DNA of 64,000 nt from Akkermansia biwaensis (GTDB lineage Bacteria > Verrucomicrobiota > Verrucomicrobiia > Verrucomicrobiales > Akkermansiaceae), in NCBI RefSeq assembly GCF_026072915.1, contig NZ_AP025943.1, positions 2,294,001 to 2,358,000 of the forward strand, read 5' to 3'. The notes under the pieces were generated by a model. That model searched no databases, was not told where the DNA came from, and was given only the letters and a program-made list of their open reading frames with translations. The number at the start of each line of letters is the position of its first letter. The first letter of the stretch is position 1. The position numbers and the translations under genes are program-made. Positions 43,277 to 52,625 of the stretch are shown here, piece after piece.

Positions 43277-43302
43277 CCAAAGTGAGATGACGCTAACTTT
43301 GG
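43277..43302. promoter_or_regulatory. Inverted repeat upstream of znuA (possible operator or terminator)
   Basis: CCAAAGT and ACTTTGG form a perfect 7-bp inverted repeat with a 12-nt spacer, overlapping the stop codon of the DUF2339 gene and lying about 45 bases ahead of znuA. It could be a metal-regulator site for the zinc operon. It does not match the Zur or MntR boxes I know, and a terminator role is equally possible. Confidence 0.3.
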
Positions 43303-45908
43303 CGCGCCTTTCCTGCGTTCTTTCTCTTGCCCCTCATTTTCAAATTGAACTTCTGGTACAGGAAGGAGGAAACGAGCACGATGAAGGCCAGGCCCACGAG
43401 CGCGCCCACCCGGTAAAGCTGGCTGAGGCTGGAAATGTCGTAGCACACGGCCTTGAGCAGCGTGATGCCCAGCAGGGCGAGCCCCGCCATGCGCACCCTG
43501 GCGGACCTGATGTCGAACCCCGCGGCGATCAGGCACAGGGCGAACAGGCTCCAGGCCAGGGAGATGGTCAGGTCCTGCGCCAGGCTGCGGCCGAACTGGA
43601 TCAGCAGCGGATGGTCCCCCGGCGCGGCAAACCCGCAGGAAATCTCCATGTTCATCCAGATGAAAAGCAGGATGGCTCCGAAGATGTTCAGGGAAGGGAT
43701 GAGGAAGCGGAGTCCGGAACGGTCGCCGGTGAAGCGGGGCATTACCTTTTTCTGCATCCACCACGCGCCGGCCATGCAGCAGAAAACCAGCGTGGCGTAT
43801 GTCAGGCGCAGTTCCGGCATTTGGCCCGGATCAAGCTGGGAAACCGTCTTGAACAGGCCGCTGTGGATGAACATGGCCGCCAGCAGGAAAAAGCCTGTCC
43901 AGGCCAGCTTGGCCTGGGGAAACTTTCCGCACAGCAGCAGGAGCGCGAAGCCTTCCAGGGACCAGGCCAGGGTCAGCGGCGTCCCGCTCCACTGGAAGCC
44001 GATGGCCAGGGTCAGCATGCCGATGGCCGTGCCGTAGTAAAAGGTGAGGACGGCGGACCGTTTCAGCAGTGTTTCGAAAGGAAGCCTTTGCAGGTACAGA
44101 GCCGTCAGGAAGGGGGAGACGGCGCAGAGAAGAGCGGCGGTGGAAGCCCAGAACCGGGTGGAGACGGGATGGTGGGACATTCCGTACTGAAACCAGACAA
44201 AATAGAAAAGAGGGACGCACAGGGCGGAGGCGCTCCAGGCCAGCAGTCCGTCGCGGAAGCGCCGGATCACGAACGAAGGAAGCAGGAACAGGAACGCGAA
44301 GACGAAAAACGGCACCCAGGGATGGAATTCCTGATGCCATGCCGACAGAGCAAAACCGCCTACGGCCACCATCAGGGCCTGTCCCCGGCTGTGCCGGACG
44401 GCCATCCAGCAGAAGACACCCGCGATCAGTATGGCGTAAAAGGGAAGCGGGGAATTCGGCCAGATGATCGGAAGCCACGCCAGGGCCGCCGCCGTGAAAC
44501 AGGAGATTCTGATACCCGGATGCAGGTCGGCCAGGCAGGCCCCTCCGGACAGGGTGCGGGCGGACAGCACCTTGTAGGAAGCTGCGATCATGAATATGCT
44601 GAATATTCTGCGGAGAAGCTCGGAAAACCAGGGGAAATTTTCCGGTTTGGGATGTTCCGTAAAGGAGGCGCACAAGTAGCAAACGGTGAAGATGGCCACC
44701 GGCAGGAACCAAGACCAGTAGGTGCTCCTTGCCCTGGCCAGCGGAAAAAGGGCGGTCATCGGGAACATCCCGGCCAGGAGCAGAAGCGCCCGGGAGGAAG
44801 AGGAAAGGGCCAGGGGATTGCCTTCCGCCTGCATCCGGAAAGCCGTCAGGCACGCCACGGCAATCGCCCCGAAAGCCAGCAGGAATGAAGAGCTTCCCGT
44901 GCCAGGGGCCTTCTTCTCCTGCCGGATGCCGGAGTACAGGCCGCAGCCGCAGTAGAGGAACAGCGTGCAGAGGGAAAGCAGGGTGACGGCCGGAACGTGT
45001 CCGTTCGCGTTGTATTCGTCAAACCAGCCCATCAGCAGCAGCGTATAGGACGCGAGGCCGATGGCCCCCACTTTCGTCCAGCGCGTGAAGGCCAGCACGG
45101 AAACCAGTCCCGCGTTCAGAAGGGTCATGTACAGGAACAGGGAAACCGTGTGGTCCTGCCCGGTGGACAGGATGACCGGCGTAAGGAAACCGCCGATGAT
45201 GCCCAGAACGGCAATGACCTGGAAGCGGAGCCGCACGGCCAGGACGAACGCAGCGGCCGTGGTGGCGGCCAGCAAAAGGGCGGAAACTGCCGTATTGAAA
45301 AAGGGCAGCGCATAAAACATGCGGCCCGCGCAGGTGGCCAGGTACAGTACCAGAATGCCGGTGGCGGTCAGGGTGCCGGAAAGGGTGGGATACCTTTTCT
45401 TCAGGCGCGAGAGGCCCGTTCCCAGCAGGGCAAAGGCCGTCAGGTAGGTGAGGATGATTCTCCATTCCGGAGAAATCAATTCATTGTCAATGCTGTATTT
45501 GACAAAGAAACCCGTTCCCAGAAACAGGATGAATCCGCCGATCCAGGAAAGCAGCTTGGCTCCTATGAAATATTCCCAGGAAAAGGCGGGGGAAACGGCT
45601 GCCGGCTGTCTGGCCTTCCGGGCTGCGGGAACGGGGGGCTCATAGGGGATGATGGCCGTGGCGGCCCGTGGCGGGGATGACACGGGGCGCGGTGTGGAGG
45701 CTCCCGGTCTTGCAGCGTTCTGGGGTGTGCTGCTCGTAACTGATTTGCCATAGCGCATATGCATGTCCATATGCGCCTTGATTTCGGCAAGTTTGTTTTC
45801 CAGCTTGCGTACCTTGTGTTCCAGGGAAACGACCTGGCAGGCCTTCACAAACGTGAAAACCATGCCGGAAAGAAGGACCAGCACAAGCAGTAAAATGAAA
45901 ATTTCCAT
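43293..45908 (-). CDS. Large DUF2339-type polytopic membrane protein
   Basis: About 871 residues from MEIFILLLVLVLL. The N-terminus is a TM span followed by a short coiled coil (SLEHKVRKLENKLAEIKAH) and a Pro/Ala/Arg linker. Then about 25 consecutive hydrophobic spans begin with FSWEYFIGAKLLSWIGGFILFLG, the hallmark W-E-x-x-I-G-x-x-x-L-x-x-x-G segment of DUF2339. Function of the family is unknown; it is widespread in Gram-negative bacteria. The upstream frame extends 37 codons but the TM start is preferred. Not translationally coupled to znuA. Confidence 0.87.
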   Translation of the reverse strand: MEIFILLLVLVLLSGMVFTFVKACQVVSLEHKVRKLENKLAEIKAHMDMHMRYGKSVTSSTPQNAARPGASTPRPVSSPPRAATAIIPYEPPVPAARKARQPAAVSPAFSWEYFIGAKLLSWIGGFILFLGTGFFVKYSIDNELISPEWRIILTYLTAFALLGTGLSRLKKRYPTLSGTLTATGILVLYLATCAGRMFYALPFFNTAVSALLLAATTAAAFVLAVRLRFQVIAVLGIIGGFLTPVILSTGQDHTVSLFLYMTLLNAGLVSVLAFTRWTKVGAIGLASYTLLLMGWFDEYNANGHVPAVTLLSLCTLFLYCGCGLYSGIRQEKKAPGTGSSSFLLAFGAIAVACLTAFRMQAEGNPLALSSSSRALLLLAGMFPMTALFPLARARSTYWSWFLPVAIFTVCYLCASFTEHPKPENFPWFSELLRRIFSIFMIAASYKVLSARTLSGGACLADLHPGIRISCFTAAALAWLPIIWPNSPLPFYAILIAGVFCWMAVRHSRGQALMVAVGGFALSAWHQEFHPWVPFFVFAFLFLLPSFVIRRFRDGLLAWSASALCVPLFYFVWFQYGMSHHPVSTRFWASTAALLCAVSPFLTALYLQRLPFETLLKRSAVLTFYYGTAIGMLTLAIGFQWSGTPLTLAWSLEGFALLLLCGKFPQAKLAWTGFFLLAAMFIHSGLFKTVSQLDPGQMPELRLTYATLVFCCMAGAWWMQKKVMPRFTGDRSGLRFLIPSLNIFGAILLFIWMNMEISCGFAAPGDHPLLIQFGRSLAQDLTISLAWSLFALCLIAAGFDIRSARVRMAGLALLGITLLKAVCYDISSLSQLYRVGALVGLAFIVLVSSFLYQKFNLKMRGKRKNAGKARQS

Positions 45909-46192
45909 GGGGAAGGGGGTTAGGGGAATGTATTCTACATGGGAAAAACGGGACTGCAAGACGCAAAAGGGGACATGTCCGGCTCCCGTGAAGATGCGGA
46001 ATGATGCCGGCCGGGGCACGGTCTGCGGATGTCTTCTGTTCCCGATGACAGGATTGATTTTTCACAATCATTTAAAAACAAAGAGCGGAGGGTTTTGTCC
46101 CCGGGAAGGATGACTCAATGCAGTTTTTTTGCTGTTGTGGGCGGATAACGGATTTGCGTACCCTGCCGTATGCATTCACGTGCAAAAAAATT

Positions 46193-49100
46193 ATGAAAAT
46201 TACGATTCCTTTTTTATTGCGCCGCGGCTTGCTTGCGGGCTTCTTCCTGTCCCTCTCCGCCTCCGCGGCGGACTATACCGTGGACGCTTCCCAAACCTCC
46301 GACCCTGGCCGGAAAGTATACCAGACGTTGGCGGAGCTGGCTTCAGCCGGAGTCCTGGCAGCGGGAGACACCGTCATTCTGAATAACGATGACTCCAGCC
46401 TCACTTCCAAGTTGCCCGTTCTCGTCAATTTCCGCTCCAATGATCCGGAAACGCCGCGTACGGTGGATCTGTCTGGATTGGGAAATACGCCTTTGTTTAG
46501 TCCGGCCACAGGCAATTACACGCTAAATATGGAATCGGTCGTTTTTTCCAATGCTCCAGCCAGAGTATTTTTCTACACCAACAGCTCCAGCTCTGCTCCC
46601 ATCTCCTTAAAAATTTCCGATAACGCCTCGTTTACGGGAAATTATTGCTCTGACAGAAATTCTTTCACCGGCTACGGGTACGGAGGGGTGGTTTGCCTGC
46701 ACTCATACGCGGCTACAGCCTTGACGGTGGGAAACAACGCCGTGTTCACCGACAACCATGCTATCGGCAGCGGCGGCGCGATTTGCGTACACTCATACGG
46801 CAGAGCCGCTGCGCTGACAATGGGAAACAACGCCGCATTCACCGGAAACTACGCTTCCGGCAATGACGGGGGAGCAATTCATGTGTACGGAACAGACGGT
46901 TCAACCGTCCTCATAGGAGATAACGCCATATTCACCGGCAATTATGTTTCATCAGGCTATAGCGGCTCTGGGGGAGCTATTTACGTCGTCATGCCGGACA
47001 GCACCAGATATGGAGGAAACAGTCTTGTCATGGGCTCCAATGCTGTGTTTTCCGGGAATTATGTTTCTGGCCGTTACGGCAACGGCGGAGCGATTGCGCT
47101 TTCATCAGCCTCCCGTTCGGAGACTTCCTCGCTCGTTCTTGGCCCCGACGCTGTATTCACCGGGAATTACGTTTTTTCTTCCGCCGGTCCATCCTACGAA
47201 AGCATAGGCTCCGGCGGAGCGATATACATAGCTTCATCAAGATATTCGAACATTACGGTGCAGGACGGAGCGACCTTCACCGGCAATTACGCGTGGACCA
47301 AAGGCGGGGCCATTCTTATGCAAGGCAGCTACGCAGGCAGTTCCAGCCAGTTCCTGGCTCTGACCCGTGACGTTCTTTTCAGTGGCAACATGACCGGCGG
47401 CACGTTTACCCGGCACTCTGACGGTTCCTTCTCCGTGGAAAACGGAATCGCCAACGCGATCCATATGGGAGGCGATCAGAACGTTCAGCTGGCTGCTTCC
47501 GAAGGCAGGCAGATCCGTTTCAACGACCCCGTCACCAGTTCGGCTCTGAGTTCCAGCCGGGAAAACATCGCCTTTTCCATCAACCAGTATATGGATGGCG
47601 ACAATCCCCGCACCACAGGCGGCACGGTCATCTTCAGCGGGGAGCTCTACCAGGGGGAAGATTCCCATCTGGTTGCCAGCCGTTATAATGACTTCAAGGG
47701 ACAAACCACTCTCTACGGGGGTACCCTTGTTTTGGAACATAACGTAGTCTTCGGTAATTCCGACCTGAGGGAGGACACTTCCATGACCCTGGAGAACGGG
47801 ACCCTGGAAATCACCGGCGGCAGCACGGTCAACGCCGCCTCCTTCACCGTCTCTCATGCGGATATTGTCCTGCGTCCGGGAAGCAGCGCCTTCATCAATG
47901 CCAGGGACGTGGATATTTCCCACGGTTTCATTTTCGACATGCAGAAACAGCTTCCGTGGGCGTCTTCCCCGCAGTCCTCCCGCGGGATTTCCATCTCGGC
48001 TGCGGATTCCTTCACGCTGGGCGGTTCCGTGGGCATTCTGGACAACGGCGTATCCGCCGACTACTTTTATGCGGACAACTCCTGGGCACAGAAGCGTGTC
48101 TTCATTGTGCTTACGGACTCGGACAAGACGCATGAGGGCGACTTCTCCGGACCTTATTCTCTAGCTACTGGATCCGAAGATGTGGATAGCCCCTATGCCT
48201 ACACGGGCACCTGGAGCCACCAATGGCTGGACGCGGACGGCGACGGCTTTTCCGAACAGCTCCAGCTTGTCTGGACGCCCACGCCCGGGAAAGAGGACAT
48301 TCAGGAAATTCTGCCCGAGCTGGCCGGCGACATGACCTTGAACTCCATGTGGTCCTCCGCCTCCAACGCCCTCGGCATGTCGGGCGCCGCTCTCGGCAGC
48401 CTGGACGCCCTGCGCTTCCTGGCGGGGCCGGAAAACAACTACTGGGTCAAGGGCCTGGGAGATTTCCTCTTCCATGCCACCGAAGGCGGCCGGGACGGCT
48501 TCGACTACAACGGCGGCGGCTATGCCGTGGGAGCGGACCGCAGGGTGGCGAAGAATACCATCCTGGGCCTGGGATTCGGCGACCTGTACGGCAGGTTGTA
48601 CAGCCGCAGCTTTGTGGGGGACATCGGCCAGCAGACCCGCATCGCCATGCTCTATGGAGGATGGTACAAGGACCTCGGCAGGAAGGACGCTCTCATGGTG
48701 ACGGCCTCCGCTGGCTATGGTTGGACAGCCAACAGAATGAATTCCTTCCACACCGGCGGATGGTCTCGCGGAAAATGGACCAACCGCACCCTGGCCGCTA
48801 CCCTCAACGGGAAGTGGAGCCGCCGGTTGAGCGATGTTCTGGAGGTGGATTTCAACCTCGGGCTGGAATACACGGACGTGACCCAGGGTTCGTTCACGGA
48901 AACGGGGTGGGACGCGCGCCGTTTTGAAAAAGGGCACTTGAAAAACCTGTCCCTGCCTGTGGGCGTGGGGCTGACCTGCCGCAGCGAACTGAAGGGAAGG
49001 GAATGGATCAACAGCGTGGCGGTAAGCTACCTGCCCGATGTGTACCGTGAAAACCCGAGCGCGCCTGCCCAGCGCCTGCTCAACGGTTACCGCTGGGAAG

Positions 49101-49258
49101 CCAGGGGAACGGCGCCCGACCGGAACGCGGTGAGGGTGAACGTGAACAGTGCGCTGCAATTGAATGCGCGCTGGAGGGCGTACGCGGGATACGAATTTGA
49201 GGGAAGAAACAAGGCTGTGGCGCACCGGTTTAACGCGGGAGTAAGTTTCGCCTATTGA
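46193..49258 (+). CDS. Autotransporter with Chlamydia Pmp-like GGAI/FxxN repeats
   Basis: 1021 residues from MKITIPFLLRRGLLAGFF; the frame opens 25 codons earlier but the signal peptide fixes the start. The passenger (about 30-700) is a right-handed beta-helix. Between about residues 120 and 390 it has eight FxxN units (FTGNY, FTDNH, FSGNY) alternating with six GGAI units, the two tetrapeptides that define Chlamydia polymorphic membrane proteins. A linker with an Asp-rich patch (WLDADGDGFSEQLQ) precedes the C-terminal autotransporter barrel (about 750-1021), ending VSFAY. It is secreted to the surface; adhesion is likely by analogy. A hairpin terminator follows. Confidence 0.9.
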   Translation: MKITIPFLLRRGLLAGFFLSLSASAADYTVDASQTSDPGRKVYQTLAELASAGVLAAGDTVILNNDDSSLTSKLPVLVNFRSNDPETPRTVDLSGLGNTPLFSPATGNYTLNMESVVFSNAPARVFFYTNSSSSAPISLKISDNASFTGNYCSDRNSFTGYGYGGVVCLHSYAATALTVGNNAVFTDNHAIGSGGAICVHSYGRAAALTMGNNAAFTGNYASGNDGGAIHVYGTDGSTVLIGDNAIFTGNYVSSGYSGSGGAIYVVMPDSTRYGGNSLVMGSNAVFSGNYVSGRYGNGGAIALSSASRSETSSLVLGPDAVFTGNYVFSSAGPSYESIGSGGAIYIASSRYSNITVQDGATFTGNYAWTKGGAILMQGSYAGSSSQFLALTRDVLFSGNMTGGTFTRHSDGSFSVENGIANAIHMGGDQNVQLAASEGRQIRFNDPVTSSALSSSRENIAFSINQYMDGDNPRTTGGTVIFSGELYQGEDSHLVASRYNDFKGQTTLYGGTLVLEHNVVFGNSDLREDTSMTLENGTLEITGGSTVNAASFTVSHADIVLRPGSSAFINARDVDISHGFIFDMQKQLPWASSPQSSRGISISAADSFTLGGSVGILDNGVSADYFYADNSWAQKRVFIVLTDSDKTHEGDFSGPYSLATGSEDVDSPYAYTGTWSHQWLDADGDGFSEQLQLVWTPTPGKEDIQEILPELAGDMTLNSMWSSASNALGMSGAALGSLDALRFLAGPENNYWVKGLGDFLFHATEGGRDGFDYNGGGYAVGADRRVAKNTILGLGFGDLYGRLYSRSFVGDIGQQTRIAMLYGGWYKDLGRKDALMVTASAGYGWTANRMNSFHTGGWSRGKWTNRTLAATLNGKWSRRLSDVLEVDFNLGLEYTDVTQGSFTETGWDARRFEKGHLKNLSLPVGVGLTCRSELKGREWINSVAVSYLPDVYRENPSAPAQRLLNGYRWEARGTAPDRNAVRVNVNSALQLNARWRAYAGYEFEGRNKAVAHRFNAGVSFAY

Positions 49259-49346
49259 CGGCAGCCTGAAATGCTCTCCGGTTCCTTTTTTTCAGGGAAA
49301 AGGGCCGGATGGGGCACCCGTGATCCTGATGTTCCGGGAAGGATTC

Positions 49347-49391
49347 CGGAGGCATGGACGGCGTGTTCGTTCATGCCTCCGTCTTTCTTTT
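49347..49391 (+). terminator. Rho-independent terminator of the autotransporter gene
   Basis: CGGAGGCATG (49347-49356) pairs with CATGCCTCCG (49372-49381), with an inner ACG/CGT pair in the loop, followed by TCTTTCTTTT. Confidence 0.85.
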
Positions 49392-49471
49392 CGGTGACAT
49401 GCCGCAGGCGGATACGGACGGTTTTTTCTTGAGATGGGCACTCTTTTCTGATTCCATTACCGAGCATTATC

Positions 49472-52333
49472 ATGAATGGCTTTCAACTTCTTCAATGTGG
49501 CTTTGGCGTGGCGGTCCTGCTGGCGGCCCCCGTCATGGGCGCGCCCGCCGTTTATCCCGTTCCCCAGCAATCCAAACTGTCTTCCCAGACGGCGGCTTTT
49601 TCCGGGAAACCGTCCGTCGTGGTCCGTTCCGCCAGGACGCAGGGAGACAAACTGCTGGCCGGCGTGCCGGAAAAATCCGGCGCGTACAAGCTGGTGGTCT
49701 CCTCGCAGGGGAAGGTGGGCATCGGCGCCCATGACGAGCGCGGGGCGTTTTACGCCATGCAGACATTGCGCCAGCTGGGCAAAAAGACCGGCAACGGCGA
49801 CGCCGTGATGCTGCCCGTGGGGGAAATCACGGACTGGCCGGACATTGAGTTCCGCGGCACGGTGGAAGGCTTCTACGGCACCCCCTGGAGCCATGAAGCC
49901 CGCCTGAGCCAGCTGCGCTTCTACGGGCAGAACAAAATGAACACCTACATTTACGGCCCCAAGGACGATCCCTACCATTCCTCCCCGCACTGGCGGGATC
50001 CCTATCCCGCGGACCAGGCCGCCCAAATCAAAGAGCTGGTGAAAGTGGCCCGGGAAAACCATGTGGACTTCGTCTGGGCCATTCACCCCGGCAAGGACAT
50101 CAAGTGGACGGAGGAGGACATGAATAATGTCATCAAAAAATTTGAGATGATGTACAAGCTGGGCGTGCGCTCCTTCGCCTTATTCTTTGACGACATCTTT
50201 GGGGAAGGCACCAAGGCGGACAAGCAGGCCCTGCTACTGAACAAGATCAACAACGAATTCGTCAAGGTCAAGAAGGACGTCACTCCCCTGGTCATGTGCC
50301 CCACCCAGTACAACCGCGGCTGGGCGGACGACAAGCCGGGCACCTACCTGGACATTCTGGGCGAACAGCTTGATCCTTCCGTTCACATCATGTGGACGGG
50401 CGACTCCGTGTGCCATGACATCACGCTGGAGGGCCAGGAATGGGTGAACAAGAGAATCAAGAGGCCGTCCTACGTCTGGTGGAACTTTCCCGTTACGGAC
50501 TACTGCCGCTCCAACCTGTGCATGGGCCGCGTTTACGGACTGCCTCAGGAATCCGGATCACGGGAATCCATGAGCGGGCTGGTCTCCAACCCCATGGACA
50601 AGCCGGAAGCCTCCAAGGTAACGCTCTTCGGCATTGCCGACTACGCCTGGAACATCAACGGCTTCAAGTCGGACGAAGCCTGGAAGGAGGGCATTGTGCG
50701 CCTCTATCCGCAGGCTGCGGAGGCCATGCAGGCATTTGTGGACCACAACTCCGACCAGGGCCCCAACGGGCACGGCTACCGGCGCGAGGAATCCGTGAAC
50801 ATAGCCCCCGTGGTCACCCGCGTGCTGGAAGCCGCCCGGGAGGGCAGGGTGGTGAAATCGGACACAGCCCTGCTCAAAAAGGAATTCTCCCGCATGGCCG
50901 CCGCCGCTCCCGTCATACGGGAAAAGGTGGACAACCCGCGCCTCATGAAGGAAATTGGCGCCTGGGTGGACGCCTTTGAACAACTGGGCATGGCCGGGCA
51001 GCACGCCGTGGCCGCCCTGGAAAACAGCAGCCCCAAGGCGGCCGTGACGGCCCTGGTGAAAGCCACGCAGGCGCTTGCGGCCATGGACCGCATCTCCCGG
51101 GAGCACAACCAGCAGGGGCAATTGTACCGTTCCGCAGTGAAAACCGGTTCCCGAGTGATGACGCCCGCCGTCAATGAACTGGCGGACATCGTTTCCAGGA
51201 AAACCTTCCCGTCTCTTTCCGGAACGCCCGCCCTCTCCCCCAGGCCTCTGGTGAAAGGCGGCAGCATGGACAAGGCGGAACTCTTCTGTGACGGGGACCG
51301 CGGCACCTTCTGGCATTCTGGAGCCTATGGACAGCCGGGGGACTGGTACGGCGTGGACTACGGCATGGCTATCCCCGTCAGGAGCGTGGAAGTGCTGATG
51401 GGCCGCAATGACAAGGACGGCGACTACGTGGCCAAAGGGCAGCTGGAAGCTACCCAGGACATGAAAACCTGGAAGCCCCTGGGACCGGAAACCTCCGGCA
51501 TGCAGGTGGCGTGGCAGGCGTCCAAGCCCGTTTCCGTCCGCGCCGTGCGCTACCGCGTCATTGAACCTAAAAAGACGGACAACGGCCGTAGCGTATGGAC
51601 GGCCATTCGTGAAATCTCCGTGAATGCGCCGGCCGCCGCCCGCGCTTCCTCCAATGTGGCGGGGCTGGAAGGCGTTTCCGTGCAGAAATCGGACAAAATC
51701 GTGCGGATCAACCGCGTGATGGAAACCCATAAGATGAAGCCCGGAGAATTCATCGCCCTGGACCTGGAAGGGCCCACGGACGCCACCTGGCTGGAAATCA
51801 ACCTGGAACGGGATGACGTGAACTCCTGGGCGGAAGTGGTGCTGGATGTGGAAGGGGCCGCCAAGCCCGTGGTGCAGAAGCTGGACAGGCAGGGCCAAAA
51901 CTTCATTGCCAAGGCCAACCAGCTTCCCAAGGGCATCAAGGGCATGAAACTGGTCAACAAGAGCGGCAAGGAACAGGACGTGGTGCTGAACATGTTCAAA
52001 TTCGACGTCCCCCCCGCCGATCCCGGAGCGAATCTTGCCGCCCTGAGCGACAGGAACCTGAAAACGGTGTACCGTGCGGACAAGCCTCTGGACGTGGTGA
52101 TTCCCAATCTGGACAACCCCAAGGCGACCAAACTCGTTGTGGTAGGGTCCGCGGCATACGCGGTACAGGCCCGCAGGGGTGAAGGCGCGTGGACGTCCGT
52201 AGGCAAGAAGGCCGCGGGAGCCGGAGCGGCGGAATTCGCCATTCCCGCCGGGACTACCGCCGTGCGCCTGTTTTACAACGCTCCCCAGAAGGATGCCGTG
52301 ATCAATGAAGTGATTTTCTCTTCTAAAAAATAG
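49472..52333 (+). CDS. Secreted beta-N-acetylglucosaminidase / O-GlcNAcase-like, GH84
   Basis: 953 residues with a signal peptide (ends PVMGA-PAV). GH20/GH84 N-terminal alpha/beta domain about 30-120, catalytic domain from EFRGTVEGFYGTPWS on. The catalytic Asp pair Asp 240-Asp 241 lies in FALFFDDIFGEG, used for substrate-assisted hydrolysis of beta-linked GlcNAc or GalNAc. NYRGSNxC-like pocket residues are present (VWWNFPVTDYCRSNL). Two C-terminal beta-sandwich regions (about 590-720 and 790-950) look like F5/8-type CBM32 carbohydrate-binding modules. Works outside the cell on mucin or hyaluronan-like chains; complements the GH89 gene. Confidence 0.94.
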   Translation: MNGFQLLQCGFGVAVLLAAPVMGAPAVYPVPQQSKLSSQTAAFSGKPSVVVRSARTQGDKLLAGVPEKSGAYKLVVSSQGKVGIGAHDERGAFYAMQTLRQLGKKTGNGDAVMLPVGEITDWPDIEFRGTVEGFYGTPWSHEARLSQLRFYGQNKMNTYIYGPKDDPYHSSPHWRDPYPADQAAQIKELVKVARENHVDFVWAIHPGKDIKWTEEDMNNVIKKFEMMYKLGVRSFALFFDDIFGEGTKADKQALLLNKINNEFVKVKKDVTPLVMCPTQYNRGWADDKPGTYLDILGEQLDPSVHIMWTGDSVCHDITLEGQEWVNKRIKRPSYVWWNFPVTDYCRSNLCMGRVYGLPQESGSRESMSGLVSNPMDKPEASKVTLFGIADYAWNINGFKSDEAWKEGIVRLYPQAAEAMQAFVDHNSDQGPNGHGYRREESVNIAPVVTRVLEAAREGRVVKSDTALLKKEFSRMAAAAPVIREKVDNPRLMKEIGAWVDAFEQLGMAGQHAVAALENSSPKAAVTALVKATQALAAMDRISREHNQQGQLYRSAVKTGSRVMTPAVNELADIVSRKTFPSLSGTPALSPRPLVKGGSMDKAELFCDGDRGTFWHSGAYGQPGDWYGVDYGMAIPVRSVEVLMGRNDKDGDYVAKGQLEATQDMKTWKPLGPETSGMQVAWQASKPVSVRAVRYRVIEPKKTDNGRSVWTAIREISVNAPAAARASSNVAGLEGVSVQKSDKIVRINRVMETHKMKPGEFIALDLEGPTDATWLEINLERDDVNSWAEVVLDVEGAAKPVVQKLDRQGQNFIAKANQLPKGIKGMKLVNKSGKEQDVVLNMFKFDVPPADPGANLAALSDRNLKTVYRADKPLDVVIPNLDNPKATKLVVVGSAAYAVQARRGEGAWTSVGKKAAGAGAAEFAIPAGTTAVRLFYNAPQKDAVINEVIFSSKK

Positions 52334-52352
52334 GCGGTTTTATCCGTCTTCC

Positions 52353-52384
52353 GCAGGGCCGCCCGGATATTCCGGCGGCCCTGC
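52353..52384 (+). terminator. Strong hairpin after the GH84 gene
   Basis: GCAGGGCCG and CGGCCCTGC pair, with an inner CCGG/CCGG stem around ATATT; 19 bases past the stop. There is no T-run, so termination may be partial. Confidence 0.6.
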
Positions 52385-52625
52385 TGCGTACTGGCATGAC
52401 GGCTCCGGCAGGCGGCCGGACCGGAATGGTGAGAAAAAGACCGGGCGTGGCCGGATGCCTTTTCCATGCCTCGTAAAAACGGCCCGGAACTCTTCCGCGG
52501 AAAGGGCGCGGGGAATGGAGAGCGCATTCAAACGGCCAGCCCTGCCGGGTACATTCGGCAGCCGTCCCGGCTGAAACATTCGGAAACAACCTTGACCCTG
52601 TTGGCCGGAGGGTTAAAATATTGAC

